DNA of 64,000 nt from NCBI GenBank assembly GCA_030247885.1, contig JAPDRO010000003.1, positions 744,001 to 808,000 of the forward strand. Reading direction: 5' to 3'. Shown piece by piece: positions 1-11,043 of this stretch. The notes below the pieces were generated by a model, which did no database searches, was not told where the DNA came from, and saw only the letters and a list, made by a program, of their open reading frames with translations. The position numbers and the translations under genes are program-made. The stretch comes from Taxawa tesnikishii (nom. ined.). Its lineage: Eukaryota; Ascomycota; Dothideomycetes; Dothideales. Numbering within the stretch: position 1 is the first letter of the stretch; every line of letters starts with the position of its first letter.

Positions 1-42
1 GCAGTGCTGTCCGTGGCTGTGACCGGTGAGTTGTGTTGTCGT

Positions 43-829
43 TTACTCTTCCTCGGCTTGCACGAAGGGGTTCGCGATCTCCTCGCTTCCGTCCTTGGGC
101 GAGATCAGAACGAGAAGGGTACCGCGTGCGACGAGGAGACCGAGATTGCGGCTGCTGGTGTTGCCTTCGTCGTCTGCGTAACGCACGCGTTTAGCGAGAA
201 GGAAAGCCTAGTGGGGATTTTGAGTTGGCTTACCGCGTGTGATCTCTTTGACATCGTCGAGGACAAGGTTCATGAGTTGGTCGTAGCCTTTGAGGACGCC
301 GTTGACTGAGAGGAGAGTGTGTTAGTTATGGCACAGACGGGTTGGATTCGGCGTGTTGGTGCACGGTCTCGATCTCTCTCTCTTTCTCTCGCTCCTTCCT
401 CTTTCGTGTCGTTCGCCCACGGTTCTTCTCCTTCCCAATCCTTGCACCCAGTTCTTTCAAGGCTTCCTTGGTCGACACCGGCTTTCCTCTTCCTCCTTTT
501 CCCTCCCTGCCGTAACAGCTTCATTCCCTCCCTTGCTCCATCCGTCCACGGACTCCCGTCCATCCACCCACTACACCACCACCACCCTCACTCGAAGCAA
601 AAACACTCAAAAGCAAAGTGCGCGTGTCCGAAGCCTTACCTTCTCTTCCTCCGCTGAACTTGACGGTGATGTCCTTGTCCATGTACTTTCCCAAATCCAA
701 AATGTTCTCCTTCTTGGGTCTCTCCGACTGTCCCCCACCCTGACCGCCTCCCCGTCCGCCGCGATCTCCGCCTCCACGGCCGCGACCACCGCCGCCGCGA
801 CCGCCTCTGAATTGGCCGCGCTCTGACAT
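43..829 (-). CDS. LSM7: U6 snRNA-associated Sm-like protein LSm7
   Basis: This gene encodes a subunit of the Lsm1-7 (cytoplasmic mRNA decay) and Lsm2-8 (nuclear U6 snRNP) rings. Three exons, 829-640, 305-234 and 173-43, join cleanly into 130 residues. The start at 829 begins MSERGQFRGG. An N-terminal Gly/Arg-rich tail (residues about 5-35) precedes the Sm fold: Sm1 motif (KYMDKDITVKF, GVLKGYDQLMNLVLDD) and Sm2 motif (LGLLVARGTLLVLI), ending SEEIANPFVQAEEE. Donors are GTAAGG and GTAAGC. The second acceptor is the ACGCAG at 179-174 rather than the nearer CTAG, because only that choice keeps the frame. The Gly-rich tail is usual for filamentous-fungal LSm7 and absent from the yeast protein. The gene is divergent from the Zn-cluster gene. 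Confidence 0.93.
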
Positions 830-1620
830 GACGTGTGGGTTGTTAGAATTGGCGCATGTGATTTTGTCGACTGGCGACGCGGAAGTGAGGGTGGTTGCTT
901 GCTTTGCTCGCGTTCGGGGTTTCGGAAAGCTGGGCCGGTGTTTGCTCGGTTTGCCCGGGGATGCTCTTGGCGGCGGCGGTGGGGACAGAGAGAGAGAGTG
1001 TGTGTGTGGCAGCTGGACAAAAACGGGAGAACAACGGATGGATGGCCGCACTGTTTCGAAGCAGACGGTGGGAGAAACGGGTTAGTATTCGCGTCGTTCT
1101 GTCACGCGATTGGACGCGGCCAGATGTGTGGTTTGGCTGGGAGTGGTGTGAGAGAGAGGGAGAGGGAGAGAGCGTGGCCGGCCCACGCAGCGTTGCATTC
1201 CGTCTATCAGTAGCCAACAGGCGGGCCATTCGGGCGGAGACCAGCAGTAGCGGCGTGCTGGAAGCGGAGTCGGGTGTGACGTTTTGCGGCGCCGTGGCTG
1301 AAGGCACCCATTACCCATGACCCATTCCCCATTACCCATTGGTAGTCGGGACAGCGAGCAGCGAGCAGCGTGCTTCCCCGTCGCTGGCGTCCCGGTCGCT
1401 GGCTGCGGGCTGCTGGCCGCTGGCTCCGTCTCTGCTCTCTGCCGCGCCCCGAGCTGTGCCAGAGAGCGCCAACACTCCCTCCGCCCCATCCAGCGTCCCT
1501 TCCTTCTCCTCTTCCTCCGGCCGTCTCCCTCCCTCCCTTTTCCTCCTCTCCCTCTCCCTCTACCTCTGACCCTGATCTGCCCATGATCATGTCACAGAGC
1601 GCCCCCAGCAATAACACGCA
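830..1620. other. Intergenic region between LSM7 and the Zn-cluster gene
   Basis: This 0.8 kb divergent spacer probably carries both promoters. It holds GA-rich and CT-rich simple sequence (around 986-1000, 1150-1170 and 1500-1565) and a short imperfect heptamer repeat. I see no gene; its open frames lack recognisable motifs. Confidence 0.6.
1306..1341. repeat. Imperfect CCCATTA heptamer repeat
   Basis: About five imperfect copies of CCCATTA/CCCATGA/CCCATTC lie in tandem. Only this one short cluster is present, so I treat it as a microsatellite rather than telomeric sequence (fungal telomeres are usually CCCTAA). Confidence 0.6.
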
Positions 1621-3601
1621 ATGTCCGAGTCCAACAGCACCACCCACTCGCTCAAGAGGAAGCGGAGCACCACCCCTCCGCTGCTCCTCCCTCCAAATCT
1701 CACAAGTCGAGCAACCAGCTGCAGATCAACTACCTCGCCCGCCAATGCGCCGACGACCTGCCTCTCATCACCCGCGACGATACCCTGCCCAATATTGCCG
1801 CCTTGCTGACCTCGTATGGCCAAGTGCTTGACCGACACGAGTCGCTCGCTCGCAACCTCGGTGCCGTTCCGCTCGGTCCTATCCTGATCAAACGCTTCGA
1901 GCGTTGTTTCGAGGCCCCGCCCAAGATCATCGCATCGCACTCCAAAGGCGCCTTGTCCTCCAACACTGCGCCTGAGCATGAGGCCGCACCCCAGCTCACC
2001 TGGCTCGATATCGTCGACTTTGCGCGCTCGCATCCGGCCCAGTTCACCCTGTCCACCTTCTCCGAGGGCCGTCGCGTGTGCCAGTTCTACTACCCGCAGA
2101 AGCAGGTTCGCGTGCAGATCAGCGAGGAGGACTTTCTCTTCATCAGCAGCGGAAGATGCCAGGACCTGATCCCGCCTCTGCCCATCTGGGAGGACGAGGA
2201 GAAGGAGGTCGGCACGTGCGAGATTTTGGAGAAGAGCTTGCGCGAACTGACCAATGCCGCCGACATGATTGCTGCTAGGACCAGGCAATTGAGTCACCGG
2301 CTGAAGGGCAGGAGAATGGCTATACTTGAAAGACGGGCTGGCGAGGGCTCAGAGGCCAACAACGGCAACAGCAACAACAACAACAACAACAACAACAACT
2401 CTGCCGACGACGTACAGCATGACACTGTGCAGCACCAGTCACTTTCCACCCCTTCTACCAGTGTCCATTCTGGGTTTGTCGCAGTGAACACGCAACCCCG
2501 CCCCCAAACGAACGGCAAAGCGAGCAACTCGTCGGACGCTGCAGATTCGAATTCGGCAGGCGCCGCCATCCGCGCCGACCTACTCAAGCACTTCCAATCC
2601 CTGCCTCACAACCAAGCAGCCGTGCGATCCGACGCACGGCGATCTTCCATCGCACCCTCGGGCTCCTGGGCCACATCGCCCGCGCAACAAGCCCCTACGC
2701 GCCCGTCCCAGCTGGAGAGGCGCCCAGCTACTCCACTTCCGTGTCCCCCGCGCCTGCAGCCTCCGCTCCTCCCTTCCCCTCGGATCCCCTGTCGCACTAC
2801 ATCACCGACGCACCGCGCGCCAGCACCTCCGGCCCCGGACTCAACGCGCCCATGCCGCTCAAGCACAACTTCTCGCGCCCTCTGCCACCCGCTCTCGAGT
2901 CCAGCCAGCCGTTCCGCGCACTGTGTCAGGTGCACATGGACGGCTTGCCAAGGGGTACGAGGGTGATTCCGCCATGCGACAGGTGCAGAAGGCTGCACAT
3001 GGACTGCCTCAAGAACCTGACTTCCTGCGCAGGCTGCACCAAGAAGCACGCGAGGTGTCACTGGCGCGACGTCACTCGAGACGAGATCGCCGACTTGGAC
3101 TCGGCGCGCGACGACGACGGAAGCGGCATCGGAGGCGAGAGCCATGACGCCGAAACGAACGGCGTCAGCGGGCACGCCAGAGCCGAGTACGACGACGAGG
3201 ACGAAGAGGACGGAAGCACGCCGCTCGACGATCTCGAGGCCTTGGCCAGGAGCGCGGACAACGAGCGTGCCGAGCGTGAGCGGGCCTTCCACGCCTCTCG
3301 CGATGAGGATCAGAGTCCGGCGCACGGTATGGTGCAGAGTGGTGGTGTGGGGAAGCACACTGCGCCCGAGTACCCCGGTGTGCACTCTTTGCTGGCGGAT
3401 CTCGCGTCCGCTGCTGGCGAAAGCAGGAGCATGGAGGGGACGAAGGCGACGAACGGAGACGTGGAAATGGGCGACGTCGGTTCTTCAAGAGAGGAAGACC
3501 GGGGAATTGGTGGCCGGGCCGCCGAGCACGAAAGGGCACTCGTGAACGGAAATCACGAGGTTGCCAGTGGACATGCGTGGGTGGCGAAATCGCCGGTTTG
3601 A
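1621..3601 (+). CDS. Zn2Cys6-type cluster protein of a conserved Pezizomycotina family
   Basis: The product is about 660 residues. The N-terminal third (INYLARQ, DDTLP, HESLARNLGA, LGPILIKRFER) and the middle (QISEEDFLFISSG, RTRQLSHRLKGRR) match, from memory, a widespread but uncharacterised ascomycete family. A six-cysteine cluster with spacing C-x2-C-x6-C-x6-C-x2-C-x6-C (CDRCRRLHMDC ... CAGCTKKHARC) lies near residues 450-480, deep in the protein rather than at the N-terminus. A poly-Asn tract (2357-2400) and an acidic tail with DDEDEED follow the usual low-complexity pattern. The chosen start is the ATG at 1621 (MSESNSTTHSLKRKR). Two one-base losses, near 1678 (C-rich) and 2694 (CCCC), split the frame; neither has intron signals. 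It is probably a nuclear DNA-binding regulator, by inference from the cluster. Confidence 0.75.
2357..2400 (+). repeat. AAC trinucleotide repeat encoding poly-Asn
   Basis: Uninterrupted and near-perfect CAA/AAC units within the Zn-cluster gene encode an asparagine-rich stretch. This is a simple coding microsatellite that could vary in length between strains. Confidence 0.85.
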
Positions 3602-3941
3602 TGATGCTCGTTTTTTTTGGTCGTCCTTGTTGTGCCATTTTCTGTGGTGATTGGTTTCGAGGCGTTGTGCCTTTTTGATATCCTGGTGGCGTGCGTGGGT
3701 TTTGTGGGTTCGATCTAATGGAGAGGCGTACACTGCACTCTGTAGCGGACACAAGGAGCACGAATGAGCAGACGGAGACGCATGTTCTGATCGGGAAATC
3801 TCAAAAGGGACAATCCCACCCGGTGGTCACAGTTGAGTGTCGCGGGCACATTGCACGTTGTGCATGGCCTTTACTGCGGCTGCGATGGCTTGTTTCGGAT
3901 GCATGCAATCCCACAAATCCTTTCCTATCATCTCCATCGTT
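3602..3941. other. Convergent 3' intergenic region
   Basis: This spacer separates the 3' ends of two convergent genes. It includes a T-rich stretch just after the Zn-cluster stop (3610-3620). No gene is visible. Confidence 0.6.
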
Positions 3942-4969
3942 TCATTCCACCCTCCTAACCCCAACAACCCTGTTCAGTCTCGCGCTCAGTCGTTGCACGT
4001 CTCCGTCGATATCTTCGAACACGTTCCCGTACTCGTGCAATGCCACAACCACCTCGCCCACCTGTCTCGCAATCCGTCTAGTCTGGACCCGACTCAGACT
4101 CTGCATCAGATCGATGGCCGAACTCCGGTAGCGCAACCACACGAACCGCTTCCCCAACGTGATGTTGCAGTAATCCGGCGCGTTGCCGTAAGCCCAGTCG
4201 TCCCTGTCCGAATCGTACGCCGTCGTGTAACCCCTCGCGGCACCTTTCTCCCTATCCCAAGACGAGCCGCTCCGTCGATCGTACGGACTCGCGCTGCCGC
4301 CGCCGCCGCCACCGCCGCCGCCTCCCCGACCCCGCCTCCTCCCCCTCCTCCCCTCCTCTTCGTCCTCGTCGTCATGGGCGGCGGCTCCTCGTAATCGCCG
4401 CCGCCGCCCTGGCCGAGAAAGGGGCGCTCGATCTGCTTAAACTTCCTGATCAGATGCTTGACGCTATCCTGCATCGTGCGCACCGCGTTCTCGTCCAGCT
4501 CCGGCCCCCGCCACGCCCGCTCCGCCAGCCCGTCCGGGTTGTTCCCCTCTGTCCTCCTCCTCCTCTGGCGGTGCTGGTGGTGCTTCCGCAGCGCGCGCAG
4601 CGAGGCCCGCTCCTCGTACAGCTCCGTGCGCAGGTTCGTCAGGTAGTCGTGCACTTCGGATGGCGCCGAGTAGAGGGTCATGATGTTGTCCCAGAAGACG
4701 CGGAGGAGGGTCGCGAGGGTGAAGGCGAAGGAGACGAAGCCGGTGATTGTGCTGGCGAGGGAGATGGGGGCGAGGGTGGAGTGGGTGGAGAGGGTGACGC
4801 CCATTTGGGGGAAAGGGGGTGGATGAGTGGAGGAGGAGGAGGAGGAGGAGGAGGAGGAGGAGGAGGAGTATGTAGGGAGGGAGAGAGGGAGGGAGGGTGG
4901 GTGGGAGGGGAAAGTAAGGTTCCAGAGGAGAGTTGATGAGGGGAGTGTGGGACCCGACGACGTGGCCAT
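3942..4969 (-). CDS. Uncharacterised fungal membrane-anchored protein
   Basis: I do not recognise a characterised family. The preferred start is the ATG at 4804 (MGVTLSTHSTLAPIS), giving about 287 residues; an in-frame ATG at 4969 would add a Ser-rich leader that only translates a GGA microsatellite. One hydrophobic helix (ITGFVSFAFTLATLLRVFW) near residues 17-35 is followed by a charged helical region (YLTNLRTELYEERASLRALRKH), a Gly/Arg low-complexity linker, and a conserved-looking end (FVWLRYRSSAIDLMQSLSRVQTRRIARQ). The frame changes once inside the Gly/Ala-rich linker at about 4300-4340, with the polarity of one lost base. The C-terminal part reads in the other frame to the stop at 3942. 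Confidence 0.7.
4828..4868. repeat. GGA trinucleotide repeat
   Basis: About 13 GGA units lie just upstream of the preferred start codon of the minus-strand membrane protein gene. They are probably in its 5' untranslated region, though in frame they would encode poly-Ser. Confidence 0.85.
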
Positions 4970-5633
4970 GACTATACCCCTAGGGATGAGAGGTGTGCCT
5001 AGAGTGATTCCTGCGTCGAGGTGGTATGGCAGCGCATTTGTTTACTGATGGTGTGGATGCGTGTCCGACGACGGTGTTGACTAGAGCTGCTAGCGTCCCT
5101 GAGGCTCACGGCAGGTGCACAGTCGCATACTGGGGGCATCCCTGCTCATCGCCGAAGTGGGTGGTGCGGGTCGTGCTAGTATGAAGACATGTCGAGACCT
5201 CATGGTTCTGCAGAAGAAAAGTCAGGCGGACGTTCCGGGCTGGCCTGTAGAAGAGCGTTTTTGTCTTGTCCTCCTCAAACGTCCCTGTTTGTTTAACGGT
5301 TCGGGTCCTGGTTCTGTTCTGTTCTGTTCTGTCCTGTCCCGTCCTGTCCCGTGATTCCTAGAATTCTAAACGCGCGCTTAACATACGTCACAAGTAGGCA
5401 AGGAAACAAACATCTGTGGTCACGATTGAATCTGAATCTGAGTCTGGCTGTTCGCAAGTACTCTGGCCATGCGTGAACCTTCACCAACACCGTGTCCTCT
5501 AGGCGTCTGTGCCGATTGCTGCATCACGTTCCGTGAGGTTTGGGAACCATCACATCCTCGATATACCTGAGTCGGACATATATACACCCTACTGTGTTCA
5601 GACAGCCAAACAACTTACGATAGTTGGTTGCAA
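4970..5633. other. Divergent intergenic region
   Basis: This 0.66 kb spacer lies between two divergently transcribed membrane-protein genes. Apart from a pentamer repeat at 5306-5352 it holds nothing I recognise. Confidence 0.6.
5306..5352. repeat. Pentanucleotide repeat (TTCTG/TCCTG/TCCCG)
   Basis: Roughly nine tandem five-base units drift in sequence from TTCTG through TCCTG to TCCCG. This is a typical decaying minisatellite in a non-coding spacer. Confidence 0.7.
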
Positions 5634-7381
5634 ATGGCTCGCTCCGCTCGAAGAGCACAACCGCAGCTTTCGGACTCGTGGGCAGCTGTGGGCGACGATG
5701 ACGACTACGCCCCCAGCGGCAGCTCGATCAGTTCCGAAGAAGACTATCAACAACCTGCATACGCGACCGACGTGGATCTGTCGTCAAGCCAAACAAGCCA
5801 CCTCCAGGAAGCACTCGGAAGTCCTCGCCGTGATCTGGAGGCGGGATCACGTCGGGCACCTGTACCAGCAAGTCCACGCAGCAACAGACGACCCCTACGG
5901 AATCCTTTGACTAAAAGCGAACTGACTCCGTCTGGGAGTTCGGCGAGATCGCCCCGACAGCGCATGACACGCTCCTCCATCCAGGACAGAGAGCCAGAGT
6001 TGGTCATGCCAATGCCATCAACGGAAGACCGAGGAGCTGGCCAAGCATCAGCCTACACTTCTAGAAGTCCGACGGATCAATCAACCAGCAGGCAACGGAA
6101 CAGAGTTAGCGCTCAAGGGAGCAATCGCCGAACAAAGCCACAACCCGGCAGTGTCTCAAACACACCACGCCAACCTGGAAACACCAGCAACCTTCTCTGG
6201 ACACACGTCCTTCTCCCCATCCTTGACATGGCCGCGTCCGTCCTGCGCATCGCTATGACATTCCTCAAGCCTCTCCTCACTTACGGACTCGCGATATGGC
6301 TGCTGTTTGGTTTGCTTCTCATGGCACGCAACTTTCTCTTCTCCAGCGTCAGCGATGCTCTCGCGCCTCTATGCCACCTTCCCGGTTCTTCCTACCTCCC
6401 CTTCTGCGCATCTCCCACCTCCGTCTCTCCAGCAGGACCCGTGGAGTTCGACCGGCTTATAAGCGCGCAATCGGCTTTCGAAGACGTCCTGACCACTTCC
6501 GCTGGCGGCGCATCTCTTCCTCTCGCCATGAAGCACTCCGAAGGCTCGATCCGCGACCTGCGGCAGGTGGTCCAATACTCCAACCTTCCCTCACGCCACG
6601 AACTCGTCTTCGAATTCTCCGGCTTCATTGAAACCGCCCGGCAAGCATCATCCGACCTGACGCGGTACAACGCCCGCATCGGCGGCGCCGTCGACCGCAT
6701 CCTGAGCACCAACCGCTGGACGCTGCAAGTCCTGGACGGCATCTCCGCCAGCGAGGCGCAGACGGGCGCCCTGCGCAAGTTCGCGTCCAGCCACCTGAAC
6801 ATCCTCGCACCGTTCCAGGCCCCGCGCAAACTCGCGCACGAAATGCTCCTCGAGCAGTACCTGCGCCACACATCGGCGGTCGAGGAGCAGATCACGTCCC
6901 TGATCCTCGAGGCGCAAGCCCTGCTCCAGATCCTCCAGAACCTCGACGACCGCCTCGACCTCATCGCCAACATCGCCACGCGCGACGGCGTCGCCGTCGA
7001 GGGCGACAGGGACAAGCTCTTCGCCCACCTCTTCACCAAACTCGGCGGGAACAGGAAAAACGTCGCCAAACTCGACGCCCAGCTCCGCCTCCTGCGCGAC
7101 GTCGGCACTTATAAACGCCTGGCCTGGGCCCACGTGAGCGGCACCATCGTCAAGTTGCAGGCCATTGCGGCCAACTTGGAGGATCTGAGGAACGCGTCGC
7201 GGCGCCGGAAGTGGTGGGCATCAACAACGAGGCGGGATTGACGCTGGAGGGGCACGTGAGGGTCATCTTGATGGGGGTGGAGAGGTTGGAGAAGGTGAGG
7301 GAGGAGGGAAGGCGGATCGAAGGGCAGAGAGTTAGAAGCATCCTGGATAAGGCGGAAGGCATGGGGATCGAGGGACCTTGA
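5634..7381 (+). CDS. Uncharacterised membrane protein with long helical C-terminal domain
   Basis: The product is about 582 residues and starts at the ATG at 5634 (MARSARRAQPQLSDSW). Residues 1-180 are Ser/Arg/Pro-rich and disordered-looking. Two adjacent hydrophobic stretches around residues 185-240 (LLWTHVLLPILDMAASVLRI, LLTYGLAIWLLFGLLLMA) suggest a hairpin or two transmembrane segments. The remainder is predicted as long amphipathic helices (for example LEAQALLQILQNLDDRLDLI). I do not recognise a characterised homologue. Near 7196 the frame slips by one lost base, and the continuing frame (EVVGINNEAGLTLEGHVRV ... GIEGP) reaches a stop at 7379-7381. The tail is clearly coding, so the short form ending about 140 bases earlier is an artefact. 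Confidence 0.72.
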
Positions 7382-7930
7382 GGCTGAGCGGATGCATGCA
7401 GTGAGGCTGGCGGTGGTAGCGTCTTGTCGTTTGTTGTTGTTGTTGCGATCTTACGATGGGGGGGGACCTGATGGGCTCACGATTTCACGCGAAGATGATA
7501 AGAGGTAGTTTACGGTTACGACGAGCGAGCGAGCGGCGCAGGAACGCGTGGAAACCCAACCCCCACCCATTTGCGGGGAGTGCGCATGATGGGTATCTGT
7601 CTCACAACGCCTTCGTCCCCTCTTCAATCCTTGTTAGATGCGAGCTGTGTAACAAAGGTATGTGCGAAAGCAGCATGTTGGTCGGGTTATGTGGTGGGAA
7701 TTCCCCTTTTGGTCTATATTGATCACCTACGAGAGGGATATCGTCACCTGTCAAGAGAGCTTCAGGGTAGCGGACACGAGACGTTTGGCCCTTGCAATTT
7801 CAGCAGCCATGACTGGACGTCCGGGTTTGTGTGTGGCAGATCCTCTCCTTTTCCTCTCCCCCCTCCTTCTTCTTCTTCCTCATAGTCCCCGCTGTCTTTT
7901 CCCATTAGGATCCTGCAACGGAACAGTCAC
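7382..7930. other. Convergent 3' intergenic region
   Basis: This spacer is shared by the ends of two convergent genes. It includes a TTG-rich stretch around 7425-7445 and pyrimidine-rich sequence near 7850. No gene is visible. Confidence 0.55.
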
Positions 7931-10300
7931 TCAATCGATGAGAACCTCAGCCCTCATTTTCGGCTTCTTGGGTGGGCTCTCTCCTCTCGCTGATCCTGCC
8001 AACTCTTCAACCAACTGGTCCGCTTCCGCCTCGTCATCGTCACTTTCGTCGCTATCATCGTCCGCAGCCAAATCGATAATCTTCATTCTCTCGCCGGCGA
8101 CTTCTGTTCCACTGCCCTCGTCTTCGCGCTCCACGGCGCTCAGGCCGCGCTTCCTTCCCTTGCCCGTAGCGAGCATCTCTGTGCCCGAAGCAGTCCCGCT
8201 CATGATGACGTCTTCATCATCGCCCTCCTGGCCCAGAGCCATGGCGCTCGCCACCATTCCGGACTTCGCAAACGTTCGCTTGGGCGCTCCGATCCCGGCC
8301 GCGCTGATGGCAGATGTGGGCTTTGACGCCACGGGTTTTGGCACCGGCAGGACGCCAGGGTCGCGGTGGCCTTCCCTCAGGCGGATCGCGCGTCTGCACG
8401 CGGCGGTGTCGCGCTCGGCCATGGGACCCACTTCTGCGCCGTTGATCTCGTAGAGGTCAAGCTGGGATGCGCGGGATTCGCCCCAGTGCCACGACTTGCC
8501 CTCGGCGAGAATGCGCGGATCGTGCGTCGAGGAGTATTCGCGCGCTTCGCAGAGACCGGCCAAGCCCTTGTTGATATCGGCGATGCGATAATCGTCGCCC
8601 CTTTGCTTGCTCTTGCTGGGAGCCTTGTTCACGGCTGTGAAAGCTGTTGGTGGAGGAGCCTTGGAAGGTGGAAACCATTGAATCATGGCTTCGTCTTCAA
8701 AACAACGGCCCACAATGTGTGAAAAGGGGATTTCCAGGTGCTTGCTAGGGTTCAAAGAGTGGTACCAATGGTCGTAGCGCGCTAGACCTGCAGGCAGGAC
8801 ATCGGAATCCGGATCGATGGCCACTTTGCCCATTCCCCAAGCTCTTACAGGGTCGCAAGTGAAGCTTTGTCCGGAGACGTGAATGCACATATTGCAAACC
8901 TGCGTGTTATCGTCATCCTCGTAAAACTCTTCGGGTGATTTGAGGTTGACAAATTTCAGTTTGATGGCGGTGATCTTCATGACATCCGTCACAACAGGGT
9001 CTGAGATGCTGTTGGGCATCACACGCACAACGTCACCAACCAACAAAAGCTCCGAGCCGATGTAGATACCCCTGCAGAAGAGTGTGGCGGATGGCCAAGT
9101 GCCCTTGAAGTGAAACTTGTCGACCAGACAAAAACTGGCCATCATCATTTTAGCGTTGCGAACAGATGGCTGCCATTCGGAAGAATCGACACCCCTCAAG
9201 AACTCCTTGTAAAACACGAACGGCCTCATCTGGTGCAACGGCACGAAGGTGTACTGTTTGCTCAAGGGCTTCTCTTCTGCACCTGGCTCCGGCAATGGCT
9301 CGATGCGATAGCCAGAGTAATTGATGCCGTACTCCTTGCCCTTTTGCAGTGTCAAATCCTCAAGCCCAATGGGTTCTTCCGGCATCTGTGTGATGACGCC
9401 CGCTTCCCATTTGGGGTACCGAACCCACGCCTGTGTAGTCTTGTTGCAGATACCGTAGATGTTTCTCCCCTCGTCAAAGTAAAGACCTTCGTCTTGTCCT
9501 TGGGATCGGACAAATAGGACTACCTCTCCTATACGGGGTACAAAGCGAGGTTGGGTCATTAAGGTTTTGACGTGATCCTTTAGAGATTGGTGTCCGAGAT
9601 ACCAGTCAGGGGAGAACTCTTGAACGAACGGCTTACTGACAGTCTTATCGACGCGCAACTCATCAATGTATCTAGCGTAAATATCTGGGGTTCCTTCTTC
9701 GTCAACCATCTCGTGGCGCGGGACAGGAGCCTTTGGCACCCTCTTCCGCGGCTTGGCGGTCTCCGGGAGCGGGTGTGCAACAAGAGGTGTCGAGCCGGAT
9801 GGCGTACTTGTTGCAGTTGCTGAACCTGTGGATCTGATCGCGTTAATCTGGTTCCCTGCTGCCTTCACTTGCAGCGGCTGGCTTGGCTTGGGTGTTCCCT
9901 TGACGCCTTTCGAAGCCTTCCTGCCTCCAGAACAGCCAACGCACGTACACCCATTGGCGTTGCCGTTGTCCATGAGACATTTGAAGTGGTCGTAAAACTC
10001 ATTCACAGAGCGGAACTTGTATCCGCTCGGATGACCGTACATGTAGTAATCCACATGTTTAGGATCATTGCTTCGTTTCTTTCCGTAGAGTGAGTATCCA
10101 GTCGGTAGGCGCTCGACGACGTATGTGGTGCTCGGTTGTGCCAAGCCTCTCTCCTTCATCCAGAGATGCCCCAGTTTCTCCATGTACGGCTGAAGCGAGT
10201 CCACGCGATATAGCCCTGAAGGATCGCTCGGAGGCCATTGAGAAGCGTCTCCATCGGATCCAGGATTGATGTGGACAATTTCAATTCTAGCAGGCGGCAT
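7931..10300 (-). CDS. clr2: Cryptic loci regulator 2 (Clr2)-type transcriptional silencing protein
   Basis: Clr2 is a subunit of SHREC, the Snf2/HDAC repressor complex that silences heterochromatin in fission yeast. The single-exon frame encodes 789 residues from the ATG at 10300 (MPPARIEIVHINPG). The N-terminal Clr2 domain (residues about 15-140) shows LPTGYSLYGKKR and YYMYGHPSGYKFRSVNEFYDH, followed by a Cys pair motif CTCVGC. The C-terminal Clr2 domain spans roughly residues 270-560 (RIGEVVLFVRSQG, RPFVFYKEFLRG, CNMCIHVSG, HSLNPSKHLEIPFSHIVGRCFED). The tail is acidic (DDDSDESDDDEAEADQL), then basic (PPKKPKM). It is intact, with no frame break. Family assignment is from motif memory; the silencing role in this species is inferred. 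Confidence 0.85.
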   Translation of the reverse strand: MPPARIEIVHINPGSDGDASQWPPSDPSGLYRVDSLQPYMEKLGHLWMKERGLAQPSTTYVVERLPTGYSLYGKKRSNDPKHVDYYMYGHPSGYKFRSVNEFYDHFKCLMDNGNANGCTCVGCSGGRKASKGVKGTPKPSQPLQVKAAGNQINAIRSTGSATATSTPSGSTPLVAHPLPETAKPRKRVPKAPVPRHEMVDEEGTPDIYARYIDELRVDKTVSKPFVQEFSPDWYLGHQSLKDHVKTLMTQPRFVPRIGEVVLFVRSQGQDEGLYFDEGRNIYGICNKTTQAWVRYPKWEAGVITQMPEEPIGLEDLTLQKGKEYGINYSGYRIEPLPEPGAEEKPLSKQYTFVPLHQMRPFVFYKEFLRGVDSSEWQPSVRNAKMMMASFCLVDKFHFKGTWPSATLFCRGIYIGSELLLVGDVVRVMPNSISDPVVTDVMKITAIKLKFVNLKSPEEFYEDDDNTQVCNMCIHVSGQSFTCDPVRAWGMGKVAIDPDSDVLPAGLARYDHWYHSLNPSKHLEIPFSHIVGRCFEDEAMIQWFPPSKAPPPTAFTAVNKAPSKSKQRGDDYRIADINKGLAGLCEAREYSSTHDPRILAEGKSWHWGESRASQLDLYEINGAEVGPMAERDTAACRRAIRLREGHRDPGVLPVPKPVASKPTSAISAAGIGAPKRTFAKSGMVASAMALGQEGDDEDVIMSGTASGTEMLATGKGRKRGLSAVEREDEGSGTEVAGERMKIIDLAADDDSDESDDDEAEADQLVEELAGSARGESPPKKPKMRAEVLID

Positions 10301-11043
10301 CGTGAGATGCTGGTCAGTGGAGAATGGAGCCTGATCTTTCCTGCAACAAAGATCGTTGGAACACAAGCCCTTACGGTTCGATCACAACGGCATGTCCCGG
10401 TTCAGTCAGTCGTGGGCGAACGATCAAGGCAAGGCTTGCTTCACGTGAAGTCGAACGCGAGTATTGTAGCTATTCCAAGTCATCCACAAGGCGCGGAAAC
10501 AGGCCTAAATGCTGTGTATATGGACGCCAAGCTGCTGTGTTCAAGAATAGGCCAACATTCAAAACTGAATGTGGGAATGTTGTTCAGTTGGGTTTCTGAA
10601 GTTGGTAAGGGTAAAGTAGTACCTAACGAAGCTCGTGGCTGGGAAGAAGGCAGGAACATTGCCGATTGGGTGAGATCGTATCGCGCGCTAACATCGGCGA
10701 GCCCCACGCCATCTCGCCGCTAAGACCGTGCAAGGGAAATAGTGACGCGGGTGGATAGCTGAAGTCCATCTATTCCCTGTCCTGGCCGGCTCCTCAATGC
10801 ATCCGTGTCCAACCATGTATATCATGCCTCCTGCTCTGTCTTCTTGCAATGCCTCTCTCATTCAGAGGCATACATCACATGCTAACGTTGTGTGCATCTG
10901 CGAGTTGATCCCCACCGGCCACCGTTATACCGCAACCCGCCCTAGTCTCATCGCTACCAGAGGACTCGCGACACCGTCCGGTTTGAACGAACCTACCGTA
11001 CAACGGCCCTCCTAGCGTGTTTCTGCTGCTACTCATTATCAAT
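10301..11043. other. Divergent intergenic region, likely shared promoters
   Basis: This 0.74 kb spacer lies between Clr2 (-) and a plus-strand membrane protein gene. I see no repeat or RNA gene in it. Confidence 0.55.

Noticed and set aside
521-1051. Minus-strand frame extending LSm7 upstream
   Set aside because: The extra N-terminal part is Ser/Pro/His-rich leader sequence and the family start is MSERGQ at 829.
3690-3715. tRNA-like GGGTTCGATC box
   Set aside because: No A box, acceptor stem or cloverleaf could be formed with the surrounding bases.
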